Source: Nematostella vectensis
Taxonomy: Eukaryota; Cnidaria; Anthozoa; Actiniaria; Edwardsiidae
Direction of reading: 5' to 3'
Assembly: GCF_932526225.1 (NCBI RefSeq)
Contig: NC_064048.1
Span: forward strand, 10,858,688 to 10,922,687
DNA length: 64,000 bases
The position numbers and the translations under genes are program-made. Under the pieces are notes generated by a model. The model worked only from the letters and a program-made list of their open reading frames with translations, was not told where the DNA came from and did no database searches. How positions within the stretch are numbered: the stretch's first letter is position 1; every line of letters starts with the position of its first letter. Below are positions 46,301 through 57,773 of this stretch, piece after piece.

Positions 46301-49300
46301 ACGCGTAGGTCATCTTATAAATATCATTGGGCAGCATTACTTCAAAATGTTCAAACATGACGTAACAACAGGGAAGATCAAAATTATATATGATTTATTG
46401 TAGTCCCAATTTTCTGATTTTAGTTATTATTTAGATAGTTATATTTTAAGAATTATGAATAGCACTCTCTAGAGCATGCCCGCAGATGTGTTCCATTTGG
46501 GGACAGGCATTTTTCATCAGATATTACCTCTTTCCGAACAGTCCCATGTAAGCAAAACGTTTCCCACCCATCCCCACCTGAGCCACGTTTGAACAACCTA
46601 GTGAGTGATAGGGTACCCTCACCTTCGCTGGGCAACATGTTCAAAGTGTATTGTTTATATTCATTAAACCAGCTATCGCGCCCCCGTGGCACATAGCCAT
46701 TTAAATACCAGCCTGTGTCCTATTGCCTTTGCATACAAGCTCGCGAAAACTATTCTATTTCTCATGTGTCATGCAAGAAGGGAAAGGGAAGGCATAAAAG
46801 GGCATTTTTGTCAATGTATTCTTTTTTTTTTTTAACTGCAGCTATTACAAAGCCTGGTATAAGATCCCCCAAGGTGAGAGATGTTAAATACAGGATATGA
46901 TTGTTGTAAGGCTTGTGACAGTTTGTTAGGATGAGTGCTTGAGGTCAAGTTATTGAGGTTCCAGGGTAAATGTCTTCAAGTTCAAGCAATAAAGCTTCCA
47001 ATTTAGCTTTATCTTTTCATTGTTTTGGTAAAGTGAATGTCTGAGGTTAAATTATTGAGGTTCTACTGGTAGCTTTTGAGTGCTTTATTAGGATTAGTGT
47101 CTTAGTTCAAGTTTATTGCAGCTCCAAATAGCTTTTTATAACTGATTTGGTAGAATGAGTGTCTGAGGTCAAATTATTACTGTAACTTGTTATTGTTTAG
47201 GATGAGTGCATCACTTGCCAGGAGGCTGTCAACACAGTGTATAAGTTTGTTAGCAACCCTGCAATTGAGGTATGTACATTAAAACCAATACAAAACATCA
47301 GTAAAAAGCAGTGAATGGTAAATAGCATTTCCATGGTCAAAAGGTGCTTATGAGTTCTATTATTCCCAAATATTGAAAATGAACTCTTGTTATACCAGAG
47401 CTATCTATAGTTTCTGATACTCAGGCTAATTATTGTGTGATACATAGATCTATTATCCTGCATCTGGTCGTATTATCTTGATCTGGTTGTAATATGATGA
47501 GACCCATGGATTAATTTGGGTAACCCCCCTGTTCTCTGACTGATCACTCCTTAACTACTATAATGCCTTCGGATGTTTCAGGGAAAGACACCCCTGCTCT
47601 CTGATTGTTAACTCCTAAGATACTATATGCCTTTGGATGTTTCAGGATGAGATTGTTGCTCTTCTGTCCAAAGTCTGCTCAGAGTTTGGTGCTGAGAAGG
47701 CCACATGTGAGGCTGTCGTCAACACATTTGGCAAACAGATTGTGCAGACCCTGGTTTCTTTGCTGGTGAGATCTAGCAGACTTATAAATAAGTAAAAATA
47801 CATTTGGAAAGCTAATCCTCCTCCATGTAGTCTCCTACGCAGTCATTCTGACCGATGTCATGCAAGGCACTTAACTGAGCTCACTGCTCACACACGGATA
47901 AACTACCTTGGATAGTTATTTTGTTTATTCCACTTTCCAAAATGAAACTGAGATCTTCTTCACACTTTTTCTATTTACTGTATGTACTTAATAGATGAAT
48001 CTATCTCTTTGCAGAGTGATGGGAAGAAACTCTGCACTGAAATTGGTCTGTGCACAGCTAACAAAGTCAAGGCCATGTTAGTTCAAGCTGCCGCATCTCA
48101 CAAAGTAATGTTCACCCCCAAGAAGCACGTCCTTAAGGCAACGTACCCCGTCAAGACCTCCACAGAGTGTGTCCTGTGTGAGTTTGTAATGAAAGAGTTG
48201 GATGATATGCTGTCCAAAAATAGCACTCAGGTACATATACCACATTATATTTCCAAAAGATAAAAGGTAACCCCTAGATTTTGACTGTTTTTGAGCTTTC
48301 CAACATTACACCAAATCACTCTTCACCTGTGCAATAGCCCCGTAAATGTTGCAACTTAATCAGAAGATCATTAGTGCAATACCAGCATTTTGAGCTTCGG
48401 GACTGATAAATGGACATATGTGAATTAATCTCCTCATCATGCAGCCTAATTAAGCAGTTTCTTTTTATTGATTCATGAATATTTATGCTTTCATTTCCAG
48501 CAAGAAATCATTCAGGCTGTTGAAAAGGTCTGCAGTATTCTTCCATCCACCATCAAGTCAAAGGTATGTTATGCAAGTTGTGAAATATAATAATAATGTG
48601 TACACTATGTGTACATATTCTTAAGCACTAAATAGAATAAACTCTAAAAAAAATAACAATATTTTCTTCATCCTGATATTTTAAAACGAGAATTTTAAAA
48701 ATACCTAATTTGTTCGCCAATCTTGGAGCAACAAGTTTCCCATTCCTCTGGCAATAATTGGTTGAGAAGACCTTGAACTGATGTTTATCGCAATTTATTA
48801 TTAGTTCTAATAATAATGATGATGATGTTTGTTTATTGAAATCCCTTTTTGCGGCGCTGAACGCTTAATCACATACCCTGTGGCCACCTACCCACCCCCT
48901 GCTAAATTAAAAAGGTAGAAAGCATTAAGATTTACAGCTTCCGGTTTGCAGGGTATGCTAACAAGGTGTGTCAGCGAAATGTTTAAACACTTACTTATCG
49001 ATTTCTGATTGGTCGTTAGCTGTAATAAATGATGACGGGATTTACTATTCACACAATCCTTGCAAGTTCACTTGAAGCGATAGATGCGAATAAGCCCAAC
49101 TCCGTCTGCAAATGATGGTTCTCAATTTTTAACAAAATTTTCTATGCTTGCAAAAGCTAACCTGGTTCCAGAGCCTTGAACGTTTCGCTATGTAACAAGG
49201 GTATGCCAAAGCACACTATCGTCAACAGTGACTATAGGCGTATATCCGACATGTTAGTTAGGCTGCTTCCGACGAAGGGTTAACGCTCAAAACGTCAGCG

Positions 49301-52300
49301 CAACCACTCTGTTTCACAGAGGCGTTTAACATACCTTTTCAACCTTTTGTTGGTTCATACCTTGTTAACACTACGCCTAGGCAGACCATCTAGTTTTTCT
49401 ACAGCTTGCCTGTAGTCTTTCTAGTTATAGTGTTACGCTAGGCTGGGACATGCTACAACACAGGAGACATATTCAGGACATGACTATGTTTTCTAAGGTT
49501 AATTTAAATTTACTCCTGGTTACATCTCCGCCAGATATCTGCCTAACCGCCCTGTCTACTCAACCAGAGCCAGCACCGTAACAACTTCCAACTTTCTTTA
49601 CCACATTCCAGTATTAATGCCCATAGGTTTTCTGTTTTTGTCCGATCTATATCTATCTGGAACAGTCTCTCCAGTCTTTTGCAATCCTTCTTCTGTAGCA
49701 TTTTTTTTTCAATCAAGGCTCCCTAGCGAGCTAATTCGGTAATGACGGTTATGTGATAATTAGTGTATTTATTATTTATTTACTTATTTATTCGTGTCTT
49801 CGTCCTTTGTGGTAGCATTTCACAAACCACACATTGCCGGATTTGCTTGCCAGGGGCAATTATTAGATTTAGTTAAAGTTAAACAAGGATTGTGTGGTTT
49901 TCAATTACCACACCTCAGGCTGCAAGCCCTTGCTTACAGGTGCTCTTGCGCTCACTAGAACAATATGCCTTTTCAAATGAGCGCATGATTTTTTTTCCCT
50001 AGTGTGACCAGTTTGTTCAAGAGTATGGCCCAGCTCTCATTGAGATCCTGGAGCAAGAGGTGTCTCCCAAGCTGGTGTGTACAACACTTGGTCTGTGCGC
50101 CAACCGTGAACACAGAATCGGTGAGTAAGGCGTGCCACACCTACCTTTACATAAGGGAACAGCCATTTATTTTTTTTAGGGGGGAGGGCGGGGCTAGCTT
50201 TTTGTGAGAAAAAAATCATTGAAAAGAAACTTGTTAGCTGGTTCCCGTGAAAAGAAATCATGCTCAACAAAAAAGCCCCTCCACCTCCTCAAAACTTAAA
50301 TGGTCAACCACTTTTAAGCCACCTTTGAATAAAGATTTTCTTGACAGTTTTAATGACTTGTCTGAAGAAGACCTATAATTAATGATTTCGCAAAGCAGAG
50401 GGCCCTGCTTGTTAGAGTGACTCTTTGCTAAGTGATGCCTGTCTGTCAGCCGCCATTTTGTCATCTTGGCAAAGTACGAGTGCAAGAAAGTATTTATATG
50501 GACATCTGTTGAATTTGGGAATCTTTTGTAATATTGTTTGTTGAATTTAGTTAAGAAATATACGTGTATGTGTTGACTGACAAGGGCTTACCTACTGAAG
50601 CCACAAAGGGGGTTCGTTTACCCATTTAGCCAATCATTTTCTCTTAGGTATCTCGTCCTAGCTCCCAGTGGTATATAATTTTCCTTCATGAGAGCGGACC
50701 TTCCAGTCGAGTGGGGGGCTCTTCCGATACCCCGAACCCCCCCTGGCTACGGGCCTGTGGACCCATTATTTGGTGGTCTGTAGAAGTGAAGCCCCACCAC
50801 ATTTAATCCCTACCTCAGTAGCGGATCTAGGGGGAGTGTTTAGGGGGTTTAACCCCCCTCCCCCTTTGGGCTGCCAGAAAGCCACATGCAACCCCCTTTG
50901 TCAATGAGCCAAACCCCCCTTTTGCAAAAAGCTAGATCCACCCCTGTACCCCTAGCACCTCCCAGGGCTAATCCAACATTTTGTACTTAGCCATGAGGCG
51001 TTCCCAAGGCTAATCCAACATTTTGTACTTAGCCATGAGGCGTTCCCAAGGCTAATCCAACATTTTGTACTTAGCCATGAGGCGTTCCCAAGGCTAATCC
51101 AACATTTTGTACTTAGCCATGAGGCGTTCCCATAAGCTGGTGATTGGCAGCAATGAGACTTGCGAAATCTGCACCACGGTCATGACTTACCTGAAGGCCT
51201 TCCTGAAGAATAATGCCACTGATGTAAGTGATCTATAATAGAGTACATATATGACCAAAACACATATATATACAATGCCACTGATGTAAGCGATCCATAA
51301 TAGAGTACGTATATAACCAAAACACATATATATACAATGCCACTGATGTAAGTGATCTATAATAGAGTACATATATAACCAAAACACATATATATACAAT
51401 GCCACTGATGTAAGTGATCCATAATAGAGTACATATATAACCAAAATACATATATATACAATGCCACTGATGTAAGTGATCCATAATAGAGTACATATAT
51501 AACCAAAACACATATATATACAATGCCACTGATGTAAGAGATCTATTATAGAATAAAATATGCGCATACCCATATACATATATATATATATACAATGCCA
51601 CTGATGTAAGTGATCCATAATAGAGTACATATATAACCAAAATACATATATATACAATGCCACTGATGTAAGCGATCTATAATAGAGTACATATATGACC
51701 AAAATATTATATACAATGACTTACACTTATATACAATGCCACTGATGTAAGTGATCTATAATAGAGTACATATATAACCAAAATACATAGTGTTGGTTTG
51801 AGAAAAATACAAACTACATAGGTTTCCCTACAGGTCTGTTTCGTGGTTGCCCACTCATCAGGGGATTTAATGAGAATATTCCTACCATCGTATATATACT
51901 ATTAACATTGAAATTTGCATAATAATAGACTGATAGTTTTAGCTAAGGCGGTAAGAGGAACAATAGCGAGTTACATTAAATATGCGGGGCGAAAGCTAAC
52001 AGTGCGGAACGTGTGAAAAATTGATAGCGCGAAAATTTAACGGTGACGGGATTAACAGTTCTAATTGTTTCGTAGCAGGGCTTTGTTTCTGTGGCGGCAC
52101 GAGGACACGAGTTCATTTCGTTTATTTAGAGTTGATAGTTCGCAGATGATCGTCAGCGTTTCCTTGAGGCAGAGGTTGCAACGCTTAGTGGTACTAAATA
52201 AACGAAATGAACTCGTGTCCTCGTGCCGCCACAGAAACAAAGCCCTGCTACGAAACAATTAGAACTGTTAATCCCGTCACCGTTAAATTTTCGCGCTATC

Positions 52301-54350
52301 AATTTTTCACACGTTCCGCACTGTTAGTTTTCGCCCCGCATATTTAATGTAACTCGCTATTGTTCCTCTTACCGCCTTAGCTAAAACTATCAGTCTATTA
52401 TTATGTAAATTTCAATGTTAATAGTATATACGATGGTAGGAATATTCTCATTAAATCCCCTGATGAGTGGGCAACCACGAAACAGACCTGTAGGGAAACC
52501 TATGTAGTTTGTATTTTTCTCAAACCAACACTAACCAAAATAGATATATATACAATGCCACTGATGTAAGTGATCTATAATAGAGTACATATATAACCAA
52601 AATACATATATATACAATGCCACTGATGTAAGCGATCTATAATAGAGTACATATATAACCAAAATAGATAAATATACAATGCCACTGATGTAAGTGATCT
52701 ATAATAGAGTACATATATGACCAAAACACATATATATACAATGCCACTGATGTAAGCGATCTATAATAGAGTACATATATAACCAAAATAGATATATATA
52801 CAATGCCACTGATGTAAGTGATCTATAATAGAGTACATATATAACCAAAATAGATATATATACAATGCCACTGGTGTAAGTGATCTATAATAGAGTACAT
52901 ATATGACCAAAACACATATATATACAATGCCACTAATGTAAGCGATCTATAATAGAATACCAATATACGTATAACCAATATACATAAATACAATGCGGCT
53001 CGCTACGCAGGCTAATACAGTGCCACTGATATAAGCTTGGCAGATGATAAATATAGTGGCATAATCATACAAAGTAATTTAGATATTTTATGCCTTCATG
53101 CCTGTTGCTGCGTGTCTTTTCTTAGGAAGAAATTGTTAATTTCTTGGAAAAAGTTTGCAACTACCTGCCGTCCCAGATTGCCAGCGAGGTAAGTAGCCAT
53201 CCAAAGTTTTCTAATTCGATAATAAATATAGCACTGAACCTTGCTTCAATACTGTCCCCGGCCGACCTCTTCACACATGTGAACATTCCCTATTTGCAGT
53301 GCAATGCGATTGTCAGTGAGTATGGCTCTACTGTGCTGCAGATAATTGCCAACACGGACCCCACCACACTCTGCAAGGTATGTACTGAAATAGCAGTGGA
53401 CCAAGACGAGATCCTTGAGGGGCACCATATGTAGTGAAATAGTAATGAACTACATATGGCCTTAACTCATTTATGTATACAGCAGAGAAAAAACTTGAAG
53501 TGTGATTTATACAGTCTGATTTGGCCCTTGAAAACATTAAAAACGTTATGTGAAACCCGTCTCGGCAATCAGAGTACGTTTCTAGAATAGATTAAAATAC
53601 TTTGGCCATAAAAAGAAGTAGGTGTTATTTCCAGACAACATCGCATGCCTAGAAAAACAAATAGATTTCGCCTAACTGATAGATTGAAACTTCACCAAGA
53701 CAAAACAAAAATTCTATAAACTTTTTAAACAACCACCATCAGTGATTAGAAAGTTTAAGAAAACATTAAATGTTTTATAAATGCGGTGTTTTGTGATCGC
53801 AGGAGATCGGTCTATGTTCTGCCAACCAACACGTCATGAAAACCAAGATCTTGTCCAAACACATCCTGAAAGCCAAGATCGTGGCCAAGCGTGACGACCT
53901 GTGCTACCTTGGGGCTCCGTACTGGTGTGCGGACCGCCGGAATGCCGTCAACTGCGAGGTCAGTAGTGCAATGAAAATATACACCTATAAAAGTGTTGTC
54001 AGTGCAATGGGCGAATGGCAAATGTTAAAATGGCTGTTCTACGGCGCTGGTACGATGTGATATGGGTGGTAAGAGGTGCTTATCGGTCAAGCATAAAGTG
54101 CTTACAACACTTACTAACAATACGCTCAAGGGGACACTTAAATTGGAGCCTAGGTGGCCTTGGCGCAAATCAAAAAAAAAAATAATAATAACTGATAAAT
54201 ACCCCAGCGACGCCATATTTTCAACAAATACTTGAAGTATTGTATCCAAATGTAGACAATAACAAAGAGTGCTTAAATTACGTATTAATTCCATTTTTCC
54301 ATCTTTCATGACAGGCCGTCCACTTCTGTGAGAAGCACGCCTGGAACTAG
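43306..54350 (+). CDS. PSAP: Prosaposin (four SapB domains, C-terminal SapA)
   Basis: Sixteen exons: 43306-43342, 44504-44532, 45079-45147, 45854-45973, 46211-46304, 46842-46873, 47201-47269, 47646-47765, 48015-48230, 48501-48563, 50003-50120, 51117-51223, 53126-53188, 53300-53377, 53803-53958, 54315-54350; in phase, 468 residues. [16 protein letters not shown] is a signal peptide. Four saposin B units start at DECTTC (23), DECITC (128), TECVLC (240) and NETCEIC (about 334); each has six cysteines and ends in a GLC motif (CKEIGLC, CTEIGLC, CTTLGLC, CKEIGLC). Residues about 436-468 form a saposin A domain ([13 protein letters not shown] ... HFCEKHAWN), a lysosomal-targeting element. Saposins present sphingolipids to lysosomal hydrolases. 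The N-terminal SapA of vertebrate prosaposin is absent. Units 1 and 2 share exon structure, which points to internal duplication. Confidence 0.95.
44886..45015. repeat. 38-bp minisatellite, about 3.5 copies
   Basis: GGCCCTACAACATGCTGGAT with ATGTCTGTCTATAGGCGT repeats in the prosaposin intron before exon 45079-45147. Each unit ends in TGTCTGTCTATAG, which looks like a 3' splice site. Confidence 0.9.
45341..45575. repeat. 77-bp tandem repeat, 3 copies
   Basis: The motif TGATTATCCAGTAAGGCTTG recurs at 45351, 45428 and 45505. The copies are nearly identical. Intronic in prosaposin, no function visible. Confidence 0.92.
47528..47645 (+). repeat. Duplicated acceptor of prosaposin exon 8
   Basis: The acceptor region (CTCTGATTGTTAACTCC ... 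GCCTTTGGATGTTTCAG, ending 47645) has a second copy about 64 bp upstream (CTCTGACTGATCACTCC ... GCCTTCGGATGTTTCAG, ending 47581). Both have a usable AG. Confidence 0.85.
48800..49800 (+). pseudogene. Decayed LINE-type retrotransposon tail
   Basis: In the 1.4-kb prosaposin intron between 48563 and 50003, translation near 49550-49690, with one frameshift, gives YSTRAS, then [16 protein letters not shown]. This matches the conserved end of CR1/L2-like reverse-transcriptase ORFs (R-S-F ... R ... WNSLP). The flanks carry CCGACGAAGGGTTAACGCTC, common near retroelement ends. Many stops show it is dead. The exact borders are unclear. Confidence 0.5.
50675..50946. repeat. Two interspersed repeat fragments
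   Basis: 50675-50760 is an inverted copy of 38995-39085 (shared core CTTCATGAGAGCGGACCTTC, CGAGTGGGGGG, CCGATACCC). 50815-50946 carries GCGGATCTAG and CTAGATCCACCCCTG ends like the MITE at 30264. Both lie in the prosaposin intron upstream of the exon 12 acceptor array. Confidence 0.7.
50968..51135 (+). repeat. 42-bp array of the exon 12 3' splice site, 4 copies
   Basis: Units start CTAATCCAACATTTTGTACT, then TAG, then CCATGAGGCGTTCCCAAGG. Each contains a branch-point-like CTAAT, an acceptor ACTTAG and the first bases of exon 12. Only the fourth copy (AG at 51115-51116) leads into the coding exon at 51117. Upstream copies read CC ATG AGG CGT TCC CAA GGC TAA, an early stop. Confidence 0.93.
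51826..51864 (-). ncRNA. Hammerhead ribozyme motif, left arm
   Basis: Exact inverted copy of the right-arm motif: on the minus strand CCC, CTGATGA, GTGG-GCAA-CCAC, GAAA, CAG-AC-CTG, TA, GGG. All core bases are intact, with predicted cleavage after the A at 51829. Confidence 0.8.
52061..52194 (-). pseudogene. C-terminal end of a Penelope-like ORF
   Basis: Minus-strand translation from the spacer into the left arm gives [15 protein letters not shown], then [19 protein letters not shown] and a stop. I recognise this as the Cys/His-containing C-terminus after the GIY-YIG region of cnidarian Penelope-like elements. Only the last 40-odd codons remain; the right arm repeats the final 20-odd on the plus strand. 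Confidence 0.6.
52457..52495 (+). ncRNA. Hammerhead ribozyme motif, right arm
   Basis: Order and pairing: CCC (stem I), CTGATGA core, GTGG-GCAA-CCAC (stem II), GAAA core, CAG-AC-CTG (short stem III), TA, GGG (stem I). The A15.1-U16.1 pair and a GUA cleavage triplet are present, with predicted cleavage after 52492. Short stem III hammerheads are known from Penelope-like elements and retrozymes. Confidence 0.8.
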
Positions 54351-57300
54351 ACCCAAGTGCATCACTACCATTACGTCATTCTGAGTTTCCATTAATTAAC
54401 CGAATCTTTTACGTGCTTCGCCGACTTCTTCACGATCTTAGTCCACTTATTCCACGAGAATAACCGAGTTCTTTAAGTGCCTATTTTTTTCGCGAGGCTA
54501 GCCGACCTATTAACGAGGTTACCCGACTTCTAAACCGTCTCCTTTACAAGCTTACCCTCCAATAATTGCTGACTAGACATCGCCGTTACTTAGCAACCAA
54601 CCCTTAAATTTATAATGTTCTCTAATCGAGTCCGACACACGTTATGATTAACTATAATGGCGTTTGCCATCATAAATTGTACTCAAAATATCATTTTTCG
54701 TGTGTTTTTTTATACAAAATAACATTCTGCAAATGAAAATAATACATATTGTGACAGTGTCAGCGTTCGTGTTTATTCACCCGATTACCTCCCTTCCCCT
54801 TCTCTTCGAAATGTATGGGATCTAATATTCACAAGTTTTATGTATTGGTGTCCTCTCCTTTTGGTCGGTGCCCCCCCCCCTCTTGCCTTGTCCCCCTCCC
54901 CATTTCCCCCCTCGCCTTGTCCCCCCCTTGCCTTTTCGGAATATCTTGGCCCCGCCCCTGTCAGCGGTACCGCCATTGTCCTGCCACCCTGACCTTGTCG
55001 AAATGTCTTAAATACCATAGCCATCTTTCGTACCCTGTCTAAGGCGAAAACATCAACTTTTATACCCTGTTTAGAAGAAAGAACAAACGATTACAGAAAA
55101 CGATCATAGGGGTGCATGCACTCCAAGGGACCTTACGCGGCGGCATCTAGAACGGCGAGCGCATTCGCGAATGTTCCAAAACGAACATTGACGGCGTGCG
55201 TAAAACGTGAAAATAGGGAAATGCCGTTCCAGATTTGCCGTCTCGGACGCCAATGTCGTTTTTGAGCAATTTGTGAGCGCGCGCAACGGTTTTTACTGCC
55301 TTCGTCGTTCATTGACTCTGTCCCCTGACGTGAATGAGAAACGATGGAAAATTCATTTTTTTGTTTTTTATCTTTAAAGGTTTTTGCGTCCACATCAAGT
55401 AGAAAATCAAGAGAAAATAAGTATCATTTGTCTTAAAGATGGACCTGCGGTGTAAAATACCCATGTAAATATAAATGAATTTATTTTGAATTTTTGCGCG
55501 CGAGGCGTCTTTGCAAGTTTTTGACAATGCTGAACAAAGACTTCCCTCTTTTTTTTTTTCCCGCTTGTTTTGAGCCGAAAACCTAGAACCTAGAATCGCT
55601 CAATGGGTTTTGCCGTGAGTGAATCATTTTGAAAGTTCAATCAACTTTTATGGAATCCATCAAAGTCCACTGAATTCAGAAACTGCAGGAAGAAACGGTT
55701 AAAATCCTATATTTTATATTAATTAGTTATCTTCGCATGCTGATGAAAAAAAGGTTTCTGATAAAGCTAAAACGAGGATTTTCCTAAAACTTTATTGACT
55801 TCTCCAAAAGACCTATGCACTTGATTATCTAGCTTGAATGGGAAGAAAAGAAGATTAAAAAGGCAAAAAAGTAAGTCGCACTTGATGATGAGTTGATCAG
55901 TTGTCTTGCGTATGACATTTTGTTGCTCTATTTGTGGATCTAAATGATTCAAAAGTTGTGAATAGTTCGCCAGCACAGTATATTCTTATGAAATCCCCTT
56001 TTACATTTTATAGCATATTGAGGAAGTCCTTTTTCGTAGTTTTGATGGAAAACCGGAAATAAAAGTACTGTATCTTACCAGACTAACCGCTCACGGAAGT
56101 GATTGATATGTTTTGACAGATAAAATGGCTCTGTTTCACCAACTTAATAATTCATTTTACCGGCTATTTTTAGTATTTTGAAACATCGTTAGGTGATGTT
56201 GATGCATGTTGATGTTATTTGGGACTGATTATTATTATCCTTTGATAATACGGAGTCATTTTATGGGCTTTTTATCTATTTTGAGATAGAAAACCGAAAT
56301 TAATAGTTTCGTTAATGTTAGAGGCTCCGCACAGCTCGAAGGTCTACGGACAACTAAAGCCATTTTGCCCATCGACACTCGCCTTATATACAGCAGGTCC
56401 TTCTTTAGGCATTAGCCTAGTTCAAGCGGATGGCCAAAATATTTTCAATCAAATTTTGTCAATTACGTATTAGAGTTAATGGATTGTTATTTTGACATTT
56501 TCTTGCGTATAAACCGTTGTATTTTCAATTATAAACAATAACAAACTGGTTTCAGATAGAAATTCTTAAAAGCGGGAATAGCTAGATACAGGTGAAATTT
56601 AATATGCTCATTTCTAGAGAAGCATAGCTATAATTATCAGGTATTTGACTCGGACCTAGAAAAAAAAGCTTCATTTCGGTATATCAAGGATGCTAATAAT
56701 TTGTAGAACTCCGCAAATTGCTTGATTGGTTTAGTACAAACCCACACCTGCCCACAAGGAACCCGGTGAACTATTGAGGGATTATACAAGGTATAAGGCC
56801 AAAAAAAAAATAATAATAATACCTAATTGAACGTTGGCCCCTGAGCCAGTCTCAGACGCATCTAAAAACTTGTGAAGAAAAAAAGCGATGTAGAGAAGAT
56901 TTGTGGTAAAATTACGAACGTTTTGAAGACTTTATCTGCAGGCACAATGTAAAAATATTTGGTTCAGGAAAGTCGCGGATGTTAAAGTGGTAGAACTTGC
57001 GCTTGGACAAGCACCTGCAGCATCAGTTGCACTGGTAGAGAAATATAGGAAACACTGCGTGCTGGGGGAAAATGTCACCAAGAAAGCTCCAAGTGTGTAT
57101 CACAAGGGTTTTCTACAAGGATTTTTCTACAAACCAAGAACATAATCAGGGGCGGTACGATCCAAGAGCGCAAACTAGAACCAGGTTTCAGCCTGCGCCA
57201 GTTCCACTTAAAAAAGCATCTGTTGAAACTGGCCGATAAAAGACGAAGAGAAAGGTGCGGGATAACCTCGTTTACCGATAAAATCGAATCAAATTTTAGC

Positions 57301-57773
57301 TAGTAAGCCTTCAAGGTGTTTAGCTTTACACAATTATACTGGTAGAATAAGCAGATAATTCGAGCAGTAATCACATAAGACGAATTCAAGGGTGAGAAAA
57401 TTGGACTTGAGAGAAACTAGCTTCGTCCATTTCCGCGAGGGAAAAAACAATTTTTGGGGGCGTATCTCAAAGAGAAAATTAGCCATAAGTTCGCTAAATG
57501 GGAGAAACTTGCATAAAATAGAATTGCACAGGTGAAACAAGTTAAAGAACGGTACACCCTTTGCGTGAGCAAATCAATAGAAAGTCTTCACAACTGGAAC
57601 GAATTGTGCGGTATGCTTTGAATGTGTGCTAACAATCAAAATACGTGCCTGTCATTAATAAATGCACCTGCTGCTTGAAGAAAAAAATACAAAATACGTG
57701 CACCGTAACAAGAGAAAAACAAACAAAACGCGCAGCGCCCCGATTGGGACAGGAATTGAAGCAAAGGAGAGCG
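54351..57773. other. Intergenic: prosaposin 3' end to GPCR
   Basis: No gene recognised. The first few hundred bases are probably prosaposin 3' UTR; no clear AATAAA stands out. C-rich tracts (54870-54930) resemble repeat debris. The 55100-55540 stretch is GC-richer with CpG-containing blocks but no conserved frame. 56900-57770 precedes the GPCR and may hold its 5' UTR. Confidence 0.5.

Larger units (their letters stand above)
51790..52531. mobile_element. Fold-back Penelope-like element remnant
   Basis: Arms of about 338 bp (51790-52128 and 52195-52531) are nearly perfect inverted repeats around a 66-bp spacer. The ends are GTGTTGGTTTGAG and its complement. The flanks TAACCAAAATACATA (51775-51789) and TAACCAAAATAGATA (52532-52546) form a 15-bp target duplication with one mismatch, or reflect the host array. 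Each arm has the end of a Penelope-type ORF and a hammerhead ribozyme motif. The insertion split the 62-bp array. Confidence 0.8.
51211..52990 (+). repeat. 62-bp array of the exon 12 5' splice site, about 16 copies
   Basis: The unit begins AATGCCACTGAT-GTAAGTGA, which is the last 12 bases of exon 12 plus its donor, followed by intron sequence with TATATA tracts. Copies lie at about 51221, 51283, 51345, 51407, 51469, 51531, 51604, 51666 and 51744, and after an inserted element at 52562-52934. Read-through of the true donor gives GTA AGT GAT CTA TAA. Confidence 0.95.

Noticed and set aside
51187-51702. Minus-strand frame of 171 codons
   Set aside because: Read from the 62-bp donor array on the opposite strand of prosaposin.
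57645-57773. 43-codon upstream extension of the GPCR
   Set aside because: It has no ATG and would put a basic, non-signal stretch before TM1; ATG 57774 fits the family better.
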